Source: Telluria antibiotica
Lineage (GTDB): Bacteria > Pseudomonadota > Gammaproteobacteria > Burkholderiales > Burkholderiaceae_D
Length of the DNA stretch: 64,000 bases
NCBI RefSeq assembly: GCF_011682055.1
Contig: NZ_JAAQOM010000016.1
Coordinates: forward strand, 62,001 to 126,000
Reading direction: 5' to 3'
Made by a program: the position numbers and the translations under genes
The notes under the pieces: generated by a model
Told to the model about the DNA's origin: nothing
The model's input: the letters and a program-made list of their open reading frames with translations, nothing else
Database searches by the model: none
Shown here: positions 31,644-43,107 of the stretch, piece by piece
Layout of the letters: every line of letters begins with the position of its first letter
Numbering within the stretch: position 1 is the first letter of the stretch

Positions 31644-32169
31644 TGCTGTCTCCTGTATTTTTTCTGAGCCTGCACATGCCGGAGGCATGTACTTATAGGT
31701 AGGCAAACTCAGTGTAGGAGCACGATGTTAACCGTGTCAATTGATCAAACATAAATGTTATGCGCAACCATCTGTGTAAACTAGCGGTTTGTTTGGCAGT
31801 TTCCTTAAATATGGCTACTTTAATCACTATGTTTTCTCGTTTCACAAAATGAAGAATGGTAGCGCATAGCAAACGGAAAACCGTTGTAGATGTCTGACAT
31901 CCTATGACAGAAAAAGGTGGAAGCAACTTACTGCGCCATTTTTGCTCAATTTATCGGCATGCGACGACTTAACGGCAATCATGGCGCGCACGAAATCTAC
32001 GTTGCCTAGTCAGACATCTGATGACTTAACGGACAACGCGGTGATGGGCGAGGACCTGCCCCCCAGACGGTCGATCGTAGATATCGGCGAGCGCCCCCGC
32101 CGTGGACAACGCGGGGCGCAGGTGGAACAGCAAGAGCGGCACATCCGACAAGGGCGCTGCCCCCGCCTC
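31644..32169. other. AT-richer gene-free stretch upstream of the TonB receptor
   Basis: About 525 bp lower in GC than the surroundings, and no convincing gene. It must contain the TonB receptor promoter. It carries an inverted pair GATGTCTGAC (31889-31898) / GTCAGACATC (32009-32018). It also has a direct repeat GA(C/T)GACTTAACGG at 31963 and 32020. A short plus-strand frame from ATG 31981 (MARTKSTLPSQTSDDLT) runs on into antisense of rlpA and may be a gene fragment. Confidence 0.6.
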
Positions 32170-33198
32170 TCAACGCCGCACGATGATGGGTTTCAGGCCG
32201 AGCCCGGACGGCAGCGCGCGCGCCGCTTCCTGCGCCATCGCGCGGGTGTCGAAGGGGCCGCCGTACACGCGGTTGACGCCACCCGAGCGCACGACCTGGA
32301 TGGCCAGGTCGACGCCGGACTGCTTGAGCTTTTCGCTCACCTCCTCGGCCTTGCCCTCGCGCGCGTACGCGCCCAGCTGCAGGTAGAAGCCGGGTTTCGG
32401 CGCCGCGTTGTCAGCGCCGGCGGCCGTGTCGGCCGTCTGCGCATGGGCGACGGCGGCGCTGTTCATGTCGACGCGGTCTTCCAGCATGAGTGCCGCGATG
32501 GCCGGGGACGCGGGCAGCGCCTGCGCCTCGGATGCGGCCGCACGGCGCGCGGAAGCGGCGTGGATCTCGTCGCCCGGGAACAGGCGTTCGATCTCGACTT
32601 GATGGCTGCCCTTGCCCAGCAGGCCCAGCTTCAGGGCCGCCGTGTACGACACGTCGACGATGCGGTCGGAGTGGAACGGCCCGCGGTCGTTGATGCGCAC
32701 GACGACCGATTTGCCCGTCTCCAGGCTCGTGATGCGCGCGTACGAGGGAATCGGCAGCGTGGGGTGCGCGGCCGTCATCTTGTACATGTCGTAGGGCTCG
32801 CCCGACGACGTGCGCTGGCCGTGGAACTTCACGCCGTACCAACTGGCCACGCCGCGCTGGGTGAACGGTTGATCGTTGACGAGGGGCGTATAGGTCTGGC
32901 CGAACACGGCATACGGCTTGTTCGCGAACTTGGCGTACGGTTCGTACTTGACGACGGCGTCCGGTGTGTCGAGCAAGCCCGGCGGTGGATTCGCGCCGGG
33001 GCCGTCGTCCTGGTAGTAGCCGCCGCGGCCAGAGCCGGCCGCGGGGAGATTCGGCAGCGCCGGGTCGACGCGGGTCACCTTGTGCTTCCAGGGCAGCGGG
33101 ATGAGGCTTTTGTGTTCGCCGTTCTGGTCCGTGGTACTGCAGCCCGCCATCATTGCCAACATCGCAATGACCGCTGGGAGTAACCTCGGAACGGCCAT
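32170..33198 (-). CDS. rlpA: RlpA-family septal ring lytic transglycosylase
   Basis: A 342-residue lipoprotein with lipobox AMMAGC near residue 14. The double-psi beta-barrel RlpA domain (about 115-215) has GVASWYGVKFHGQRTSSGE and VVVRINDRGPFHSDRIVDVS. A C-terminal SPOR domain (about 270-342, FYLQLGAYAREGKAEEVSEK) follows. In other bacteria RlpA cleaves denuded glycan strands at the septum. ATG 33198 is chosen to place the signal sequence correctly. It is 16 bp downstream of rodA, the last gene of the mre/mrd operon. Confidence 0.92.
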   Translation of the reverse strand: MAVPRLLPAVIAMLAMMAGCSTTDQNGEHKSLIPLPWKHKVTRVDPALPNLPAAGSGRGGYYQDDGPGANPPPGLLDTPDAVVKYEPYAKFANKPYAVFGQTYTPLVNDQPFTQRGVASWYGVKFHGQRTSSGEPYDMYKMTAAHPTLPIPSYARITSLETGKSVVVRINDRGPFHSDRIVDVSYTAALKLGLLGKGSHQVEIERLFPGDEIHAASARRAAASEAQALPASPAIAALMLEDRVDMNSAAVAHAQTADTAAGADNAAPKPGFYLQLGAYAREGKAEEVSEKLKQSGVDLAIQVVRSGGVNRVYGGPFDTRAMAQEAARALPSGLGLKPIIVRR

Positions 33199-33214
33199 TG
33201 CGTTCTCTTGCATA

Positions 33215-34330
33215 TCAGGTCTGCACCAGTTTGCGGTGTCTTTGTATGCTCATCAATATACCACTGCAGAGGCCCAGCGTAATCAGCGCCGTACCGCCAT
33301 AGCTCATGAACGGAAGCGGAACGCCGACGACGGGCAGGATGCCGCTGACCATGCCCATATTGATGAAAGCATAGGTAAAAAACATCATCGCAATGGCCCC
33401 CGCAAGCAGGCGGGTGAACAGATTCGGGGCATTGGCCGCGATCATCATTGCGCGTCCGATCAGCAACAGGTACAGGAACAACAGGACCAGATTGCCGACC
33501 AAACCGAATTCCTCGGAATATACCGAAAAAATGAAGTCCGTGGTGCGTTCCGGGATGAACTCGAGGTAAGCCTGCGTGCCCTTCATATACCCCTTGCCGG
33601 ACACGCCGCCCGACCCGATCGCAATCGTCGACTGGATGATGTGGAAGCCCTTGCCGAGCGGGTCGGACGTCGGGTCGATCAGGGTCATCACGCGTTCACG
33701 CTGGTAGTCGTGCATCATCGACCATGCGACGGGCAGTGCGGCGCAGCCGGCCACGAACAGCGCGCCCAGCGCCTTCCATGACAGGCCCGCGAGGAAGATC
33801 ACGTAGAAGCCCGACCCGCCCACGAGCAGCGCCGTGCCCAGGTCCGGCTGCTTGGCGATGAGGCCGAACGGAATCGCAAGCAGCACCGCCGCCACGACGA
33901 ACGATTGCCATTTGAGCAGGCCGGCCCTGGTCTGGAAATACCAGGCCAGCATCAGCGGCGCGGCGATCTTCATGATCTCGGACGGCTGGATGTCCACGCC
34001 CACGTGCAGCCAGCGCCGCGCGCCCTTCTTGATCGTGCCGACGGCCGCCACGGCCAGCAGCAGTGCGACGCCGAACGTATACACGGGCACGGCCAGGCGC
34101 AGCAGCGTCTGCGGCGGCACGATGGCCGCGACCCACATGAACACGAAGGCCGCGAGGATGTTGCGGATCTGGCCTTCCAGGCGGCCCGGGAAGTCGTGGC
34201 CGGCCGACGACAGCGTGACGAGGCCCACGCACAGCAGCAGGAACAGGATCAGCGCGAGCGCCGGATCGAATACGGTGAAGTACGGTTTGAGGCGCCGGCT
34301 GAGCGAGCGGCGTTCGGGGAAATGCGCCAT
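33215..34330 (-). CDS. rodA: Rod shape-determining peptidoglycan glycosyltransferase RodA
   Basis: SEDS-family glycan polymerase of the elongasome, working with PBP2. The 371-residue protein has about ten membrane segments. It shows the SEDS signatures GSGGVSGKGYMKGTQAYLEF and FIPERTTDFIFSVYSEEFGL, with the C-terminal GVPLPFMSYGGTALIT. It starts 3 bp after the mrdA stop. Confidence 0.96.
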   Translation of the reverse strand: MAHFPERRSLSRRLKPYFTVFDPALALILFLLLCVGLVTLSSAGHDFPGRLEGQIRNILAAFVFMWVAAIVPPQTLLRLAVPVYTFGVALLLAVAAVGTIKKGARRWLHVGVDIQPSEIMKIAAPLMLAWYFQTRAGLLKWQSFVVAAVLLAIPFGLIAKQPDLGTALLVGGSGFYVIFLAGLSWKALGALFVAGCAALPVAWSMMHDYQRERVMTLIDPTSDPLGKGFHIIQSTIAIGSGGVSGKGYMKGTQAYLEFIPERTTDFIFSVYSEEFGLVGNLVLLFLYLLLIGRAMMIAANAPNLFTRLLAGAIAMMFFTYAFINMGMVSGILPVVGVPLPFMSYGGTALITLGLCSGILMSIQRHRKLVQT

Positions 34331-34333
34331 GGT

Positions 34334-36313
34334 TCAGTCCTTGTTGCCGGGCGTTTCGCCACCCGGCCTGAAGTCGGCGCCGGCCGTGGGCGCCACTTGG
34401 TCTTCGTCCGCAGGCACCGGATCGGCGGGCTTCGGCGCCGGCTTGTCGGCGTCGCCGGGGCGCTTGCCGAGCAGGTAGTAATCGAGGGCCTTGCGCGCGA
34501 TCGGCGCCGCCACGGCCGCGCCGAAGCCGGCGTTTTCCACGACCAGCGCGATCGCGATGCGCGGATGGTCGGCCGGGGCGAACGCGATGAACAGCGCGTT
34601 GTCGCGCAGGCGTTCCGGCGTCGCGGCCGCATTGTACTTCTGCCCTTTCAGGCCCACGACCTGCGCCGTACCCGTCTTGCCCGCCACCGTGTACTGCACG
34701 TTGCGGAACGGGATGAACGCCGTGCCGCTCTGGTCGGACGTCACGCCGACCATCGCGCGCTTGATCACGTCGATGTTCTGCTGCTTGAGCGCGATGCGGC
34801 CCGATTCCTTCGCCACCGTCGGCGTGCGCCCATGGTTGCTCGGGTCCTCGAGCATCTTGACGAGATGCGGCTTCATGATCACGCCGTCGTTCGCGAGCGT
34901 GGCCACGGCGTGCGCCATCTGCAGCGGCGTGTAGCTGTTGAAGCCATTGCCGATGGAGATCGAGATCGTGTCGCCGCCCACCCACTTCTGCGCCGCGCGG
35001 TTGCGCTTGAAGCGCTCGCGCTTCCATTGCTGCGACGGCAGCACGCCCGTCTTCTCGTGCTCCAGGTCGATGCCCGTCTTCTCGCCGAAGCCGAACGGCT
35101 GCATGAAGTCGTGGATGCGGTCGATGCCCATCTCGTTGCCGAGCTGGTAGTAGTACGTGTCGCACGACATCGCGATCGAGCGGTACATGTCGATGAAACC
35201 GTGGCCGCCCTTCTTGTCGTCGTTGAAGCGGTGGCCGCCCAGCATGAAGAAGCCCGGGTCGCTGATGCCGTATTCGGGACGGCGCAGGCCATATTCGAGC
35301 GCGGCCAGCGCCATGTACGGCTTGAACGTCGAACCGGGCGGGTACGTGCCGGACAGCGGACGGTTCATCAGCGGCTTGTCGAGCGACGTGTTCAGCTCCG
35401 TCCAGCTCTGCGCGTCGATGCCGTCGACGAACAGGTTCGGATCGAAGCCGGGACGCGACACGTAGGCGAGCACGTCGCCCGTCGACGGTTCGATGGCGAC
35501 AAGCGCGCCGCGGTAGTCGCCGAACGCCTGCTCGACGACCTTCTGCAATTCGATGTCGATCGACAGGATCAGGTTGTTGCCCGGCGTCGGCGCCGTGCGC
35601 GACAAGGTGCGGATGGCACGGCCGCCGGCCGAACGCTCCACTTCCTCGTAGCCCGTCTGGCCGTGCAGCTGGCGCTCGTAGCTTTTCTCCAGGCCTTCCT
35701 TGCCGATGTGGTCCGTGCCGGTGTAGTTCGCGGCATCGTCGCCGGCCTCGATGACCTTGGCCTCGGCCTGGTTGATGCGGCCGATATAGCCCAGCACGTG
35801 CGACGCCACTTCGCCCAGCGGATACTGGCGGAACAGGCGCGCCTGCACGTCGACGCCGGGGAAGCGGAAGCGCTGCGCGGTAAAGCGCGCCACCTCTTCG
35901 TCCGTCAGGCGCGTGCGGATCGGGACGCTGGAAAAATTCTTCGACTCTTCCATCAGGCGCTTGAAGCGCTTCCGGTCCTTCGGCTCAATCGTGACGAGCT
36001 TCGACAACTCGTCGATCACGGAATCGAGGTTCGCCTCCAGCTTCGACGGCGTGATCTCGAGCGTGTAGGCCGAGTAGTTGCTGGCCAGGACGACCCCGTT
36101 GCGGTCCACGATCAGGCCGCGGTTCGGCACGATGGGCACGAGCGCGATGCGGTTGTCCTCGGCCTGCGCCATGTACTGGCTGTGCTTGACGACCTGCAGC
36201 CAGACGAAGCGCGCGACGAGCACGCCGAAGCAGATGAACACGAACACCACGATCGCCGTGAGGCGCATGCGGAACAGGTGGATCTCGCGATCGCTGTCTT
36301 TAATCTCGGTCAT
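34334..36313 (-). CDS. mrdA: Penicillin-binding protein 2 (MrdA)
   Basis: Transpeptidase of the elongasome, 659 residues. A short cytoplasmic tail and one membrane segment (about 18-38) precede the pedestal domain. The transpeptidase domain has the active-site SxxK in PPGSTFKPYM (Ser about 328), SxN-equivalent SCD in AMSCDTYYYQ, and KTGT in VAGKTGTAQV. The C-terminal tail is rich in Pro, Ala and Asp. It lies between mreD (30-bp gap) and rodA (3 bp). Confidence 0.96.
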   Translation of the reverse strand: MTEIKDSDREIHLFRMRLTAIVVFVFICFGVLVARFVWLQVVKHSQYMAQAEDNRIALVPIVPNRGLIVDRNGVVLASNYSAYTLEITPSKLEANLDSVIDELSKLVTIEPKDRKRFKRLMEESKNFSSVPIRTRLTDEEVARFTAQRFRFPGVDVQARLFRQYPLGEVASHVLGYIGRINQAEAKVIEAGDDAANYTGTDHIGKEGLEKSYERQLHGQTGYEEVERSAGGRAIRTLSRTAPTPGNNLILSIDIELQKVVEQAFGDYRGALVAIEPSTGDVLAYVSRPGFDPNLFVDGIDAQSWTELNTSLDKPLMNRPLSGTYPPGSTFKPYMALAALEYGLRRPEYGISDPGFFMLGGHRFNDDKKGGHGFIDMYRSIAMSCDTYYYQLGNEMGIDRIHDFMQPFGFGEKTGIDLEHEKTGVLPSQQWKRERFKRNRAAQKWVGGDTISISIGNGFNSYTPLQMAHAVATLANDGVIMKPHLVKMLEDPSNHGRTPTVAKESGRIALKQQNIDVIKRAMVGVTSDQSGTAFIPFRNVQYTVAGKTGTAQVVGLKGQKYNAAATPERLRDNALFIAFAPADHPRIAIALVVENAGFGAAVAAPIARKALDYYLLGKRPGDADKPAPKPADPVPADEDQVAPTAGADFRPGGETPGNKD

Positions 36314-36343
36314 TCGGGTTACGTGACGGGTGGTGTCTTCGGA

Positions 36344-36865
36344 TCAGATCGGACGCGTGTGGTCCTTGTCGACGGCGCGCCGCTGCGGCGCCAGCAGCAG
36401 CCACGTGATCACGGGCCACAGCGCGACGGCGATCACGCTTTCGATGAACACGAGCGCGCCGGGAAAGCGGCCCGTGACGAAGAAGCGCACCATCACCTGG
36501 ATCGCCTGCGTGAGCAGCAGCAGCGGGAACACGTGCATCGCCTGCGTGACGAGCGGGAACCACAGCACGCGGCGGTGGATCATGATCGCCAGGTACGACA
36601 GCAGCGTATAGGCCAGGGCGTTCTCGCCGAGCAGCGTGGCGTCGTGCACGTCCATCAGGAGGCCCATGCAGAACGCGATGCCGATGCCGACCTTGCGCGG
36701 CTGGTGGATGCCCCAGAACACGAGCACGAGCGCGACGAAGTCCGGCGCCCCGACCCAGCGGCCCCACGGCAGCAGGTTGAGCATGAACGCGCAGACGAGG
36801 CTGAACGCGATGAACAGCGGGCTGACCGGCAGCAGGATGTAGTGCGGGCGGTTCGACGCGGGCAT
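36344..36865 (-). CDS. mreD: Rod shape-determining protein MreD
   Basis: A 173-residue integral membrane protein with about five membrane segments (HYILLPVSPLFIAFSLVCAF; the block FVALVLVFWGIHQPRKVGIG; the end VIAVALWPVITWLLLAPQ). The WGIHQPRKVGIGIAFCMGLL segment is typical of MreD. The ATG at 36865 shares one base with the mreC stop (TGATG), so it is translationally coupled. The frame is open further upstream inside mreC, but only this start gives a membrane protein. Confidence 0.93.
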   Translation of the reverse strand: MPASNRPHYILLPVSPLFIAFSLVCAFMLNLLPWGRWVGAPDFVALVLVFWGIHQPRKVGIGIAFCMGLLMDVHDATLLGENALAYTLLSYLAIMIHRRVLWFPLVTQAMHVFPLLLLTQAIQVMVRFFVTGRFPGALVFIESVIAVALWPVITWLLLAPQRRAVDKDHTRPI

Positions 36866-38091
36866 CAGTTGCCCTCCTTCGGCCGGACCGGCGGGCTGGT
36901 GCCGGGGTTCGCCGCGGCCGGCGGGCGCGTGGTGGTGGTGGCCGGCGTCCGCGCCGCTGGCGATCCGGCGGCCGGCGATCCGGCGGCCGGCGATCCGGCG
37001 GCCGGCGTTGCGGAAGCCGGCGTTACGCCAGCGCCAGGCACGCCGGCCTGCGCGCCCGCGGGCGCGGCGCCGTTCGGATGCGACGTCGCCGCAGCCGGAC
37101 GCGCACCGTTCGCGCCCGCCGTGGCCGGCGCAACGGCCGGTGCCAGCGGTTGCGGCGGCAACGGCAGCGGCGGCAAGGGCTCCATGCGCGGCAGGTTCTT
37201 CTTCGACGGTGCATTGGTGGCGGCCTTGGCCGGCACCTCGGGCGGACGCGGCGGCAGCGGCTGGTCCGACATCACGACCAGGAGCTGGCGGTGGCGGTCG
37301 ATGCCGGCCAGCGGCTGGCATACGACGCGGCCGAAGGCGCCCTGCGCCACGTTCTCGACCTGGATCACTTTCGCGACCGCGAGGCCGGCCGGATAAATGC
37401 CGTCCAGGCCCGACGTCACGAGCACGTCGCCCACCTGGATGTCGGCGTTTGGCGCGACGAAGCGCAGGTCCAGCAGGCCGGACTGGCCGCGGCCATACGC
37501 GACGCTGCGCAAGCCGTTGCGCAGCACCTGCACGGGAATCGCCTGCTCCTTGTCGGTGAGGAGCGTGACTTCGGACGTGAACGGAAACACGCGCGTGATC
37601 TGGCCGACGACGCCGGCGTTGTCGATCACGGGCAGGCCGAGCTTGACGCCGTTGCGGGAGCCGCGGTCGAGCACGACGCGGCGCGTGGACGGGTCGCGCG
37701 CATCATACAGGATCTCGCTCATCATGGAGCGCACCGGCAGGTGCTCGCGCGCGTCCATCAGGCGGCGCAGCTGGGCGTTCTCGGCCATCTGGAGCTGCGC
37801 CTGCTGCATGGCCTGGGCCATGGCGACCTGCTGGCTCTTGAGGTCGCGCACTTCCTTCTGCAGCGTGGAGATCGAGGAAAAATACGTACCCATGTTCGCC
37901 AGCGCGTCGCGCGGCATCAGGGCCGCCATCTGGAACGGGTACAGGACCGTTGCCGCCACCTGGCGCACGGCGGTGAGCGCGTGCAGGCGGGCGTCGACCA
38001 CGAGGAGCGCGATCGAGAGCAGAGCGAACACTGTCACCTTGACCCTTGCGGGGGCGCCTTGCTTGAAAAGCGGCGGAGGACTGTATTCCAT
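36865..38091 (-). CDS. mreC: Cell shape-determining protein MreC with long Pro/Ala tail
   Basis: A 408-residue bitopic scaffold protein. It has one membrane segment (ARVKVTVFALLSIALLVVDA), a periplasmic coiled coil (about 65-105, LQKEVRDLKSQQVAMAQAM), then the beta-domain (about 120-280, with DRGSRNGVKLGLPVID and DVLVTSGLDGIYPAGLAVAK). The last 120 or so residues are a low-complexity Pro/Ala/Gly tail containing three exact SPAAG repeats. ATG 38091 (MEYSPPPLFKQG) is preferred to an in-frame TTG at 38100. Confidence 0.94.
   Translation of the reverse strand: MEYSPPPLFKQGAPARVKVTVFALLSIALLVVDARLHALTAVRQVAATVLYPFQMAALMPRDALANMGTYFSSISTLQKEVRDLKSQQVAMAQAMQQAQLQMAENAQLRRLMDAREHLPVRSMMSEILYDARDPSTRRVVLDRGSRNGVKLGLPVIDNAGVVGQITRVFPFTSEVTLLTDKEQAIPVQVLRNGLRSVAYGRGQSGLLDLRFVAPNADIQVGDVLVTSGLDGIYPAGLAVAKVIQVENVAQGAFGRVVCQPLAGIDRHRQLLVVMSDQPLPPRPPEVPAKAATNAPSKKNLPRMEPLPPLPLPPQPLAPAVAPATAGANGARPAAATSHPNGAAPAGAQAGVPGAGVTPASATPAAGSPAAGSPAAGSPAARTPATTTTRPPAAANPGTSPPVRPKEGN
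36960..37006 (-). repeat. Tandem 15-bp repeat in the mreC tail
   Basis: Three consecutive copies of the 15-mer GATCCGGCGGCCGGC encode the repeated SPAAG unit of the MreC C-terminal tail. Copy-number variation here would keep the frame. Confidence 0.85.
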
Positions 38092-38249
38092 GACTTCCAA
38101 TAATGCGGGGCCAGCGGCGCCCGCGTCAATCCAGACGCCCGGCGCGGGGGTGCGCGCACCGGGGATCGTCAGCGCCGAACGCGGACGGCGCGTGCCACGC
38201 CGGGATCGCCGGCACGGTCACACGCCCTGTCCACGCTGCCACGGCCGGG

Positions 38250-39600
<1,351 letters not shown>

Positions 39601-39900
39601 ATGTCCCTGACACTTTCAGACGTAAAACGGATCGCCAACCTGGCCCAGCTCGATATGGATGAGGCCCACGCAGAGATCGCCCTGAACGAGCTGAACGGGA
39701 TCTTCGCGCTGGCCGAGCAGATGCAGGCCGTGGACACCAGCGGTGTTGCGCCATTGTCGCAACCGCTGGCAGCCGTGCTTGCCCTGCCGCTGCGCCTGCG
39801 CGAGGACGTGGTGACCGAGGAAGACCACCGCGCCGAGTACCAGGCCCCCGCCCCGAAGACCGAGGACGGCCTGTACCTCGTGCCGAAAGTCATCGAATAA
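39601..39900 (+). CDS. gatC: Asp/Glu-tRNA amidotransferase subunit C
   Basis: The small stabilising subunit of GatCAB, which converts Glu-tRNA(Gln) and Asp-tRNA(Asn) to the amidated forms. The 99-residue product starts [20 protein letters not shown] and ends with the typical YLVPKVIE. It is the first gene of gatC-gatA-gatB, with gatA 22 bp downstream. Confidence 0.96.
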   Translation: MSLTLSDVKRIANLAQLDMDEAHAEIALNELNGIFALAEQMQAVDTSGVAPLSQPLAAVLALPLRLREDVVTEEDHRAEYQAPAPKTEDGLYLVPKVIE

Positions 39901-39922
39901 CCCGCAGCGAACGTCGACCATC

Positions 39923-41401
39923 ATGATGCACCAAAAAACCATCAAGGAGCTGTCCGCGCTCCTGCACACGAAACAAGTCTCGGCGACGGAGCTCGCGCAG
40001 CACTACCTCGACCGTATCTCCTCCAGCGGCCACAACGCGTTTCTGGACGTCAATCCTGAGCTGACCTTGGCCCAGGCGAAAGCCGCCGACGCGCGCATCG
40101 CGGCAGGCAACGCCGGCCCGCTGACGGGCGTACCGATCGCCCACAAGGACATTTTCGTCACGCAAGGCTGGCGCTCGACTGCCGCGTCGAAGATGCTGGG
40201 CAACTACGTGAGCCCGTTCGATGCCACCGTCGTGACGAAATTTGCCGACGCCGGCATGGTGACCTTGGGCAAGCTGAACTGCGACGAATTCGCGATGGGC
40301 TCGTCCAACGAGAACTCCGCGTTCGGCTTTGTTACGAACCCGTGGGATGCGCTGGCCGTGCCGGGCGGCTCGTCCGGCGGCTCGGCGGCCGCCATCGCCG
40401 CGCGCCTGGCGCCCGCGGCGACGGGCACCGACACGGGCGGCTCGATCCGCCAGCCGGCCGCGTTCTGCGGCATCACGGGCATCAAGCCGACGTACGGCCG
40501 CGTGTCGCGCTTCGGCATGATCGCGTTCGCCTCCTCGCTCGACCAGGGCGGCCCGATGGCCCGCACGGCCGAGGATTGCGCGCTGCTGCTGAACGAGATG
40601 GTCGGCTTCGACGAGCGCGACGCGACGAGCCTCACGGCCGAGCAAGGCAACGCGCGCGAAGACTTCACGCGCGACCTGAACGCGCCGCTGGCCGGCCTGC
40701 GCATCGGCGTGCCGAAGGAGTATTTCGGCGAAGGCCTGGCCGCCGACGTCGAACAGGCCGTGCGCGCCGCGCTGGACCAGTTCGTGAAGCTGGGCGCCAC
40801 CCTGGTCGAGATCTCGCTGCCGAAGACGTCGCTGTCGATCCCCGTGTACTACATCATCGCGCCGGCGGAAGCCTCGTCGAACCTGTCGCGCTTCGACGGC
40901 GTGCGCTACGGCTACCGCGCGCCGGAGTACACGGACCTGCAGGACATGTACAAGAAAACGCGTGCGCAAGGCTTCGGCAAGGAAGTCCAGCGCCGCATCA
41001 TGGTGGGCACGTACGTGCTGTGCCACGGCTACTACGACGCGTATTACGTGCAGGCGCAGAAGATCCGCCGCCTGATCGCCGACGACTTCCAGGCCGCGTT
41101 CCGCGACCAGTGCGACGTGATCATGGGCCCGGTGGCTCCGAGCGTCGCGTGGGACCTGGGCTCGAAGGCGAACGACCCGGTGGCGAACTACCTGGCCGAC
41201 ATCTTCACGCTGTCGACGAGCCTCGCCGGCCTGCCCGGCATGTCGATCCCGGTCGGCTTCGGCGCCGGCGAGAAGAACGGCAAGCGTCCGGTCGGCCTGC
41301 AAATCATCGGCAATTATTTCGCCGAGGCGAAGCTGCTGAACATCGCGCACCAGTACCAGCAGGCGACCGATTGGCATAACCGCGCACCGGAAGGTATCTG
41401 A
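39923..41401 (+). CDS. gatA: Asp/Glu-tRNA amidotransferase subunit A
   Basis: The glutaminase subunit of GatCAB, 492 residues, amidase-signature family. The Ser-cisSer-Lys triad is visible: Lys about 75 in IAHKDIF, Ser about 150 in [15 protein letters not shown], and nucleophile Ser about 174 in [13 protein letters not shown]. Two adjacent ATGs (39923 and 39926) are possible. A palindromic repeat block separates it from gatB. Confidence 0.97.
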   Translation: MMHQKTIKELSALLHTKQVSATELAQHYLDRISSSGHNAFLDVNPELTLAQAKAADARIAAGNAGPLTGVPIAHKDIFVTQGWRSTAASKMLGNYVSPFDATVVTKFADAGMVTLGKLNCDEFAMGSSNENSAFGFVTNPWDALAVPGGSSGGSAAAIAARLAPAATGTDTGGSIRQPAAFCGITGIKPTYGRVSRFGMIAFASSLDQGGPMARTAEDCALLLNEMVGFDERDATSLTAEQGNAREDFTRDLNAPLAGLRIGVPKEYFGEGLAADVEQAVRAALDQFVKLGATLVEISLPKTSLSIPVYYIIAPAEASSNLSRFDGVRYGYRAPEYTDLQDMYKKTRAQGFGKEVQRRIMVGTYVLCHGYYDAYYVQAQKIRRLIADDFQAAFRDQCDVIMGPVAPSVAWDLGSKANDPVANYLADIFTLSTSLAGLPGMSIPVGFGAGEKNGKRPVGLQIIGNYFAEAKLLNIAHQYQQATDWHNRAPEGI

Positions 41402-41404
41402 TAC

Positions 41405-41520
41405 GCATGGTGGGCACGGGGTGCCCACCCTACGGCGTCGATGCACACGACGCATGTGCGGTCCCCGACGCCCTGCATTTCGTAGGGTGGGCATTTGAGG
41501 CCAGTGGCCTCAAATGAAAC
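41405..41520. repeat. REP-like palindrome pair between gatA and gatB
   Basis: One direct unit at 41409-41435 (GTGGGCACGGGGTGCCCAC plus CCTACGG) and one inverted unit from 41481 (CGTAGGGTGGGCA). A separate perfect inverted pair, TTTGAGGCCA-GTGGCCTCAAA, follows at about 41494-41515. The block lies inside the gatCAB operon, so it would be transcribed and fold within the mRNA. Confidence 0.8.
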
Positions 41521-41564
41521 GAGCCCACCAAATGCCGGCACAGAGACATACAAGAGAGAACACT

Positions 41565-43025
41565 ATGCAATGGGAAGTCGTCATCGGTCTTGAGAACCAC
41601 GTCCAGCTCACGACCAACTCCAAAATCTTCAGCGGCAGCTCGATCAAGTTCGGCGCCGAGCCGAACACGCAGGCGAGCCCCGTCGACCTGGCGCTGCCGG
41701 GCGTGCTGCCCGTGATGAACAAGGGCGCCGTCGAACGCGCCATCCGCTTCGGCCTCGCGGTGGGCGCCAAGATCGCGCCGCAGTCCGTCTTCGCGCGCAA
41801 GAATTATTTTTATCCCGACCTGCCGAAGGGCTACCAGATCAGCCAGTTCGAAGACCCCGTCGTGCAGGGCGGCAGCCTCACGTTCGCGTACGAGAAAGAC
41901 GGCAAGCTGGAGACGAAGACCGTCAACCTGACCCGCGCCCACCTCGAGGAAGACGCCGGCAAGTCGCTGCACGAGGACTACCACGGCATGAGCGGCATCG
42001 ACTTGAACCGCGCCGGTACACCGCTGCTGGAGATCGTCTCCGAGCCGGAAATCCGCAGCGCCGCGGAAGCCGTCGCGTATGCGAAGGCGCTGCACGGCCT
42101 CGTGATGTGGCTCGGTGTCTGCGACGGCAATATGCAGGAAGGCTCGTTCCGCTGCGACGTCAACGTGTCCGTGCGCCCCGTCGGCCAGCAGGAATTCGGC
42201 ACCCGCTGCGAGATCAAGAACCTGAACTCGTTCCGCTTCATCGAAGAGGCCGTGAACTACGAGGTGCGCCGCCAGATCGAGCTGATCGAGGACGGCGGCA
42301 AGGTCGTGCAGGCCACGCGCCTGTGGGACCCGGACCGCAAGGAAACGCGCCAGATGCGCAGCAAGGAAGACGCGCAGGACTACCGCTACTTCCCCGACCC
42401 CGACCTGCCGCCGCTCGTCATCTCGCAGGAGTGGATCGACCGCGTGAAAGCCGGCATGCCGGAACTGCCGGCCGCCATGCGCGAGCGCTTCATCCGCGAC
42501 TACGGCCTGCCCGAGTACGATTCCCTGATCCTGACGTCGTCGCAGGCGATGGCAACGTATTACGAAGCCGTCGTCGCGAAGGCGGGCAAGGCGAACGCGA
42601 AGGCCGCCGCGAACTGGATGATGGGCGACGTGTCGTCCGCGCTGAACCGCGCCGACATCGACATCGAGCGCTCGCCCGTCGAGGCGTCGCAACTGGCTCT
42701 GCTCTTGCGCCGCATCGCCGACGGCACGATCTCGAACAACGCCGGCAAGAAGGTGTTCAGCCTGATGTGGGATGCGCAGTCGCAGGACGAGAACCTGGCC
42801 GACACGATCATCGAACGCGAAGGCCTGAAGCAGATCTCGGACACGGGCGCGCTGGAAGCGATCGTCGACGAGGTCCTGGCGGCCAATGCGAAATCGGTCG
42901 AGCAGTACAAGGCCGGCAAGGAAGCGGCGATCAATGCGCTGATCGGCCAGTGCATGAAGGCGTCGAAGGGCAAGGCGAATCCGGCGCAGGTCACCGAGCT
43001 GCTGAAGAAGAAGCTGTCGGCCTGA
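41565..43025 (+). CDS. gatB: Asp/Glu-tRNA amidotransferase subunit B
   Basis: The tRNA-binding kinase/transamidase subunit of GatCAB, 486 residues from ATG 41565 ([15 protein letters not shown]). It has the GatB core signature [18 protein letters not shown] and the conserved [20 protein letters not shown]. The C-terminal YqeY-like tail domain ([19 protein letters not shown]) is complete. GLENHVQL replaces the more usual GLEIHVQL. A GA-rich Shine-Dalgarno-like sequence precedes the ATG; the frame extends 51 bp upstream but without family-like residues. Confidence 0.96.
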   Translation: MQWEVVIGLENHVQLTTNSKIFSGSSIKFGAEPNTQASPVDLALPGVLPVMNKGAVERAIRFGLAVGAKIAPQSVFARKNYFYPDLPKGYQISQFEDPVVQGGSLTFAYEKDGKLETKTVNLTRAHLEEDAGKSLHEDYHGMSGIDLNRAGTPLLEIVSEPEIRSAAEAVAYAKALHGLVMWLGVCDGNMQEGSFRCDVNVSVRPVGQQEFGTRCEIKNLNSFRFIEEAVNYEVRRQIELIEDGGKVVQATRLWDPDRKETRQMRSKEDAQDYRYFPDPDLPPLVISQEWIDRVKAGMPELPAAMRERFIRDYGLPEYDSLILTSSQAMATYYEAVVAKAGKANAKAAANWMMGDVSSALNRADIDIERSPVEASQLALLLRRIADGTISNNAGKKVFSLMWDAQSQDENLADTIIEREGLKQISDTGALEAIVDEVLAANAKSVEQYKAGKEAAINALIGQCMKASKGKANPAQVTELLKKKLSA

Positions 43026-43059
43026 TCTGACCTGCCCGACGTTCGCGTCATGCGCGCGT

Positions 43060-43100
43060 CCGCGTGGGCACGGGGTGCCCACGCGCCACGTATGCGGTTC
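43060..43100. repeat. REP-like palindrome after gatB
   Basis: One unit with core GTGGGCACGGGGTGCCCAC and the flanking GACGTTCGCGTCATG-like sequence also seen at 63.05 kb. It occupies the short gap between the convergent gatB and ABC permease genes. Confidence 0.75.
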
Positions 43101-43107
43101 GCTACCG

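Noticed and set aside
31693-31926. A 77-codon minus-strand frame upstream of the TonB receptor
   Set aside because: No family resemblance and no good ribosome binding site; it lies in the expected promoter region.
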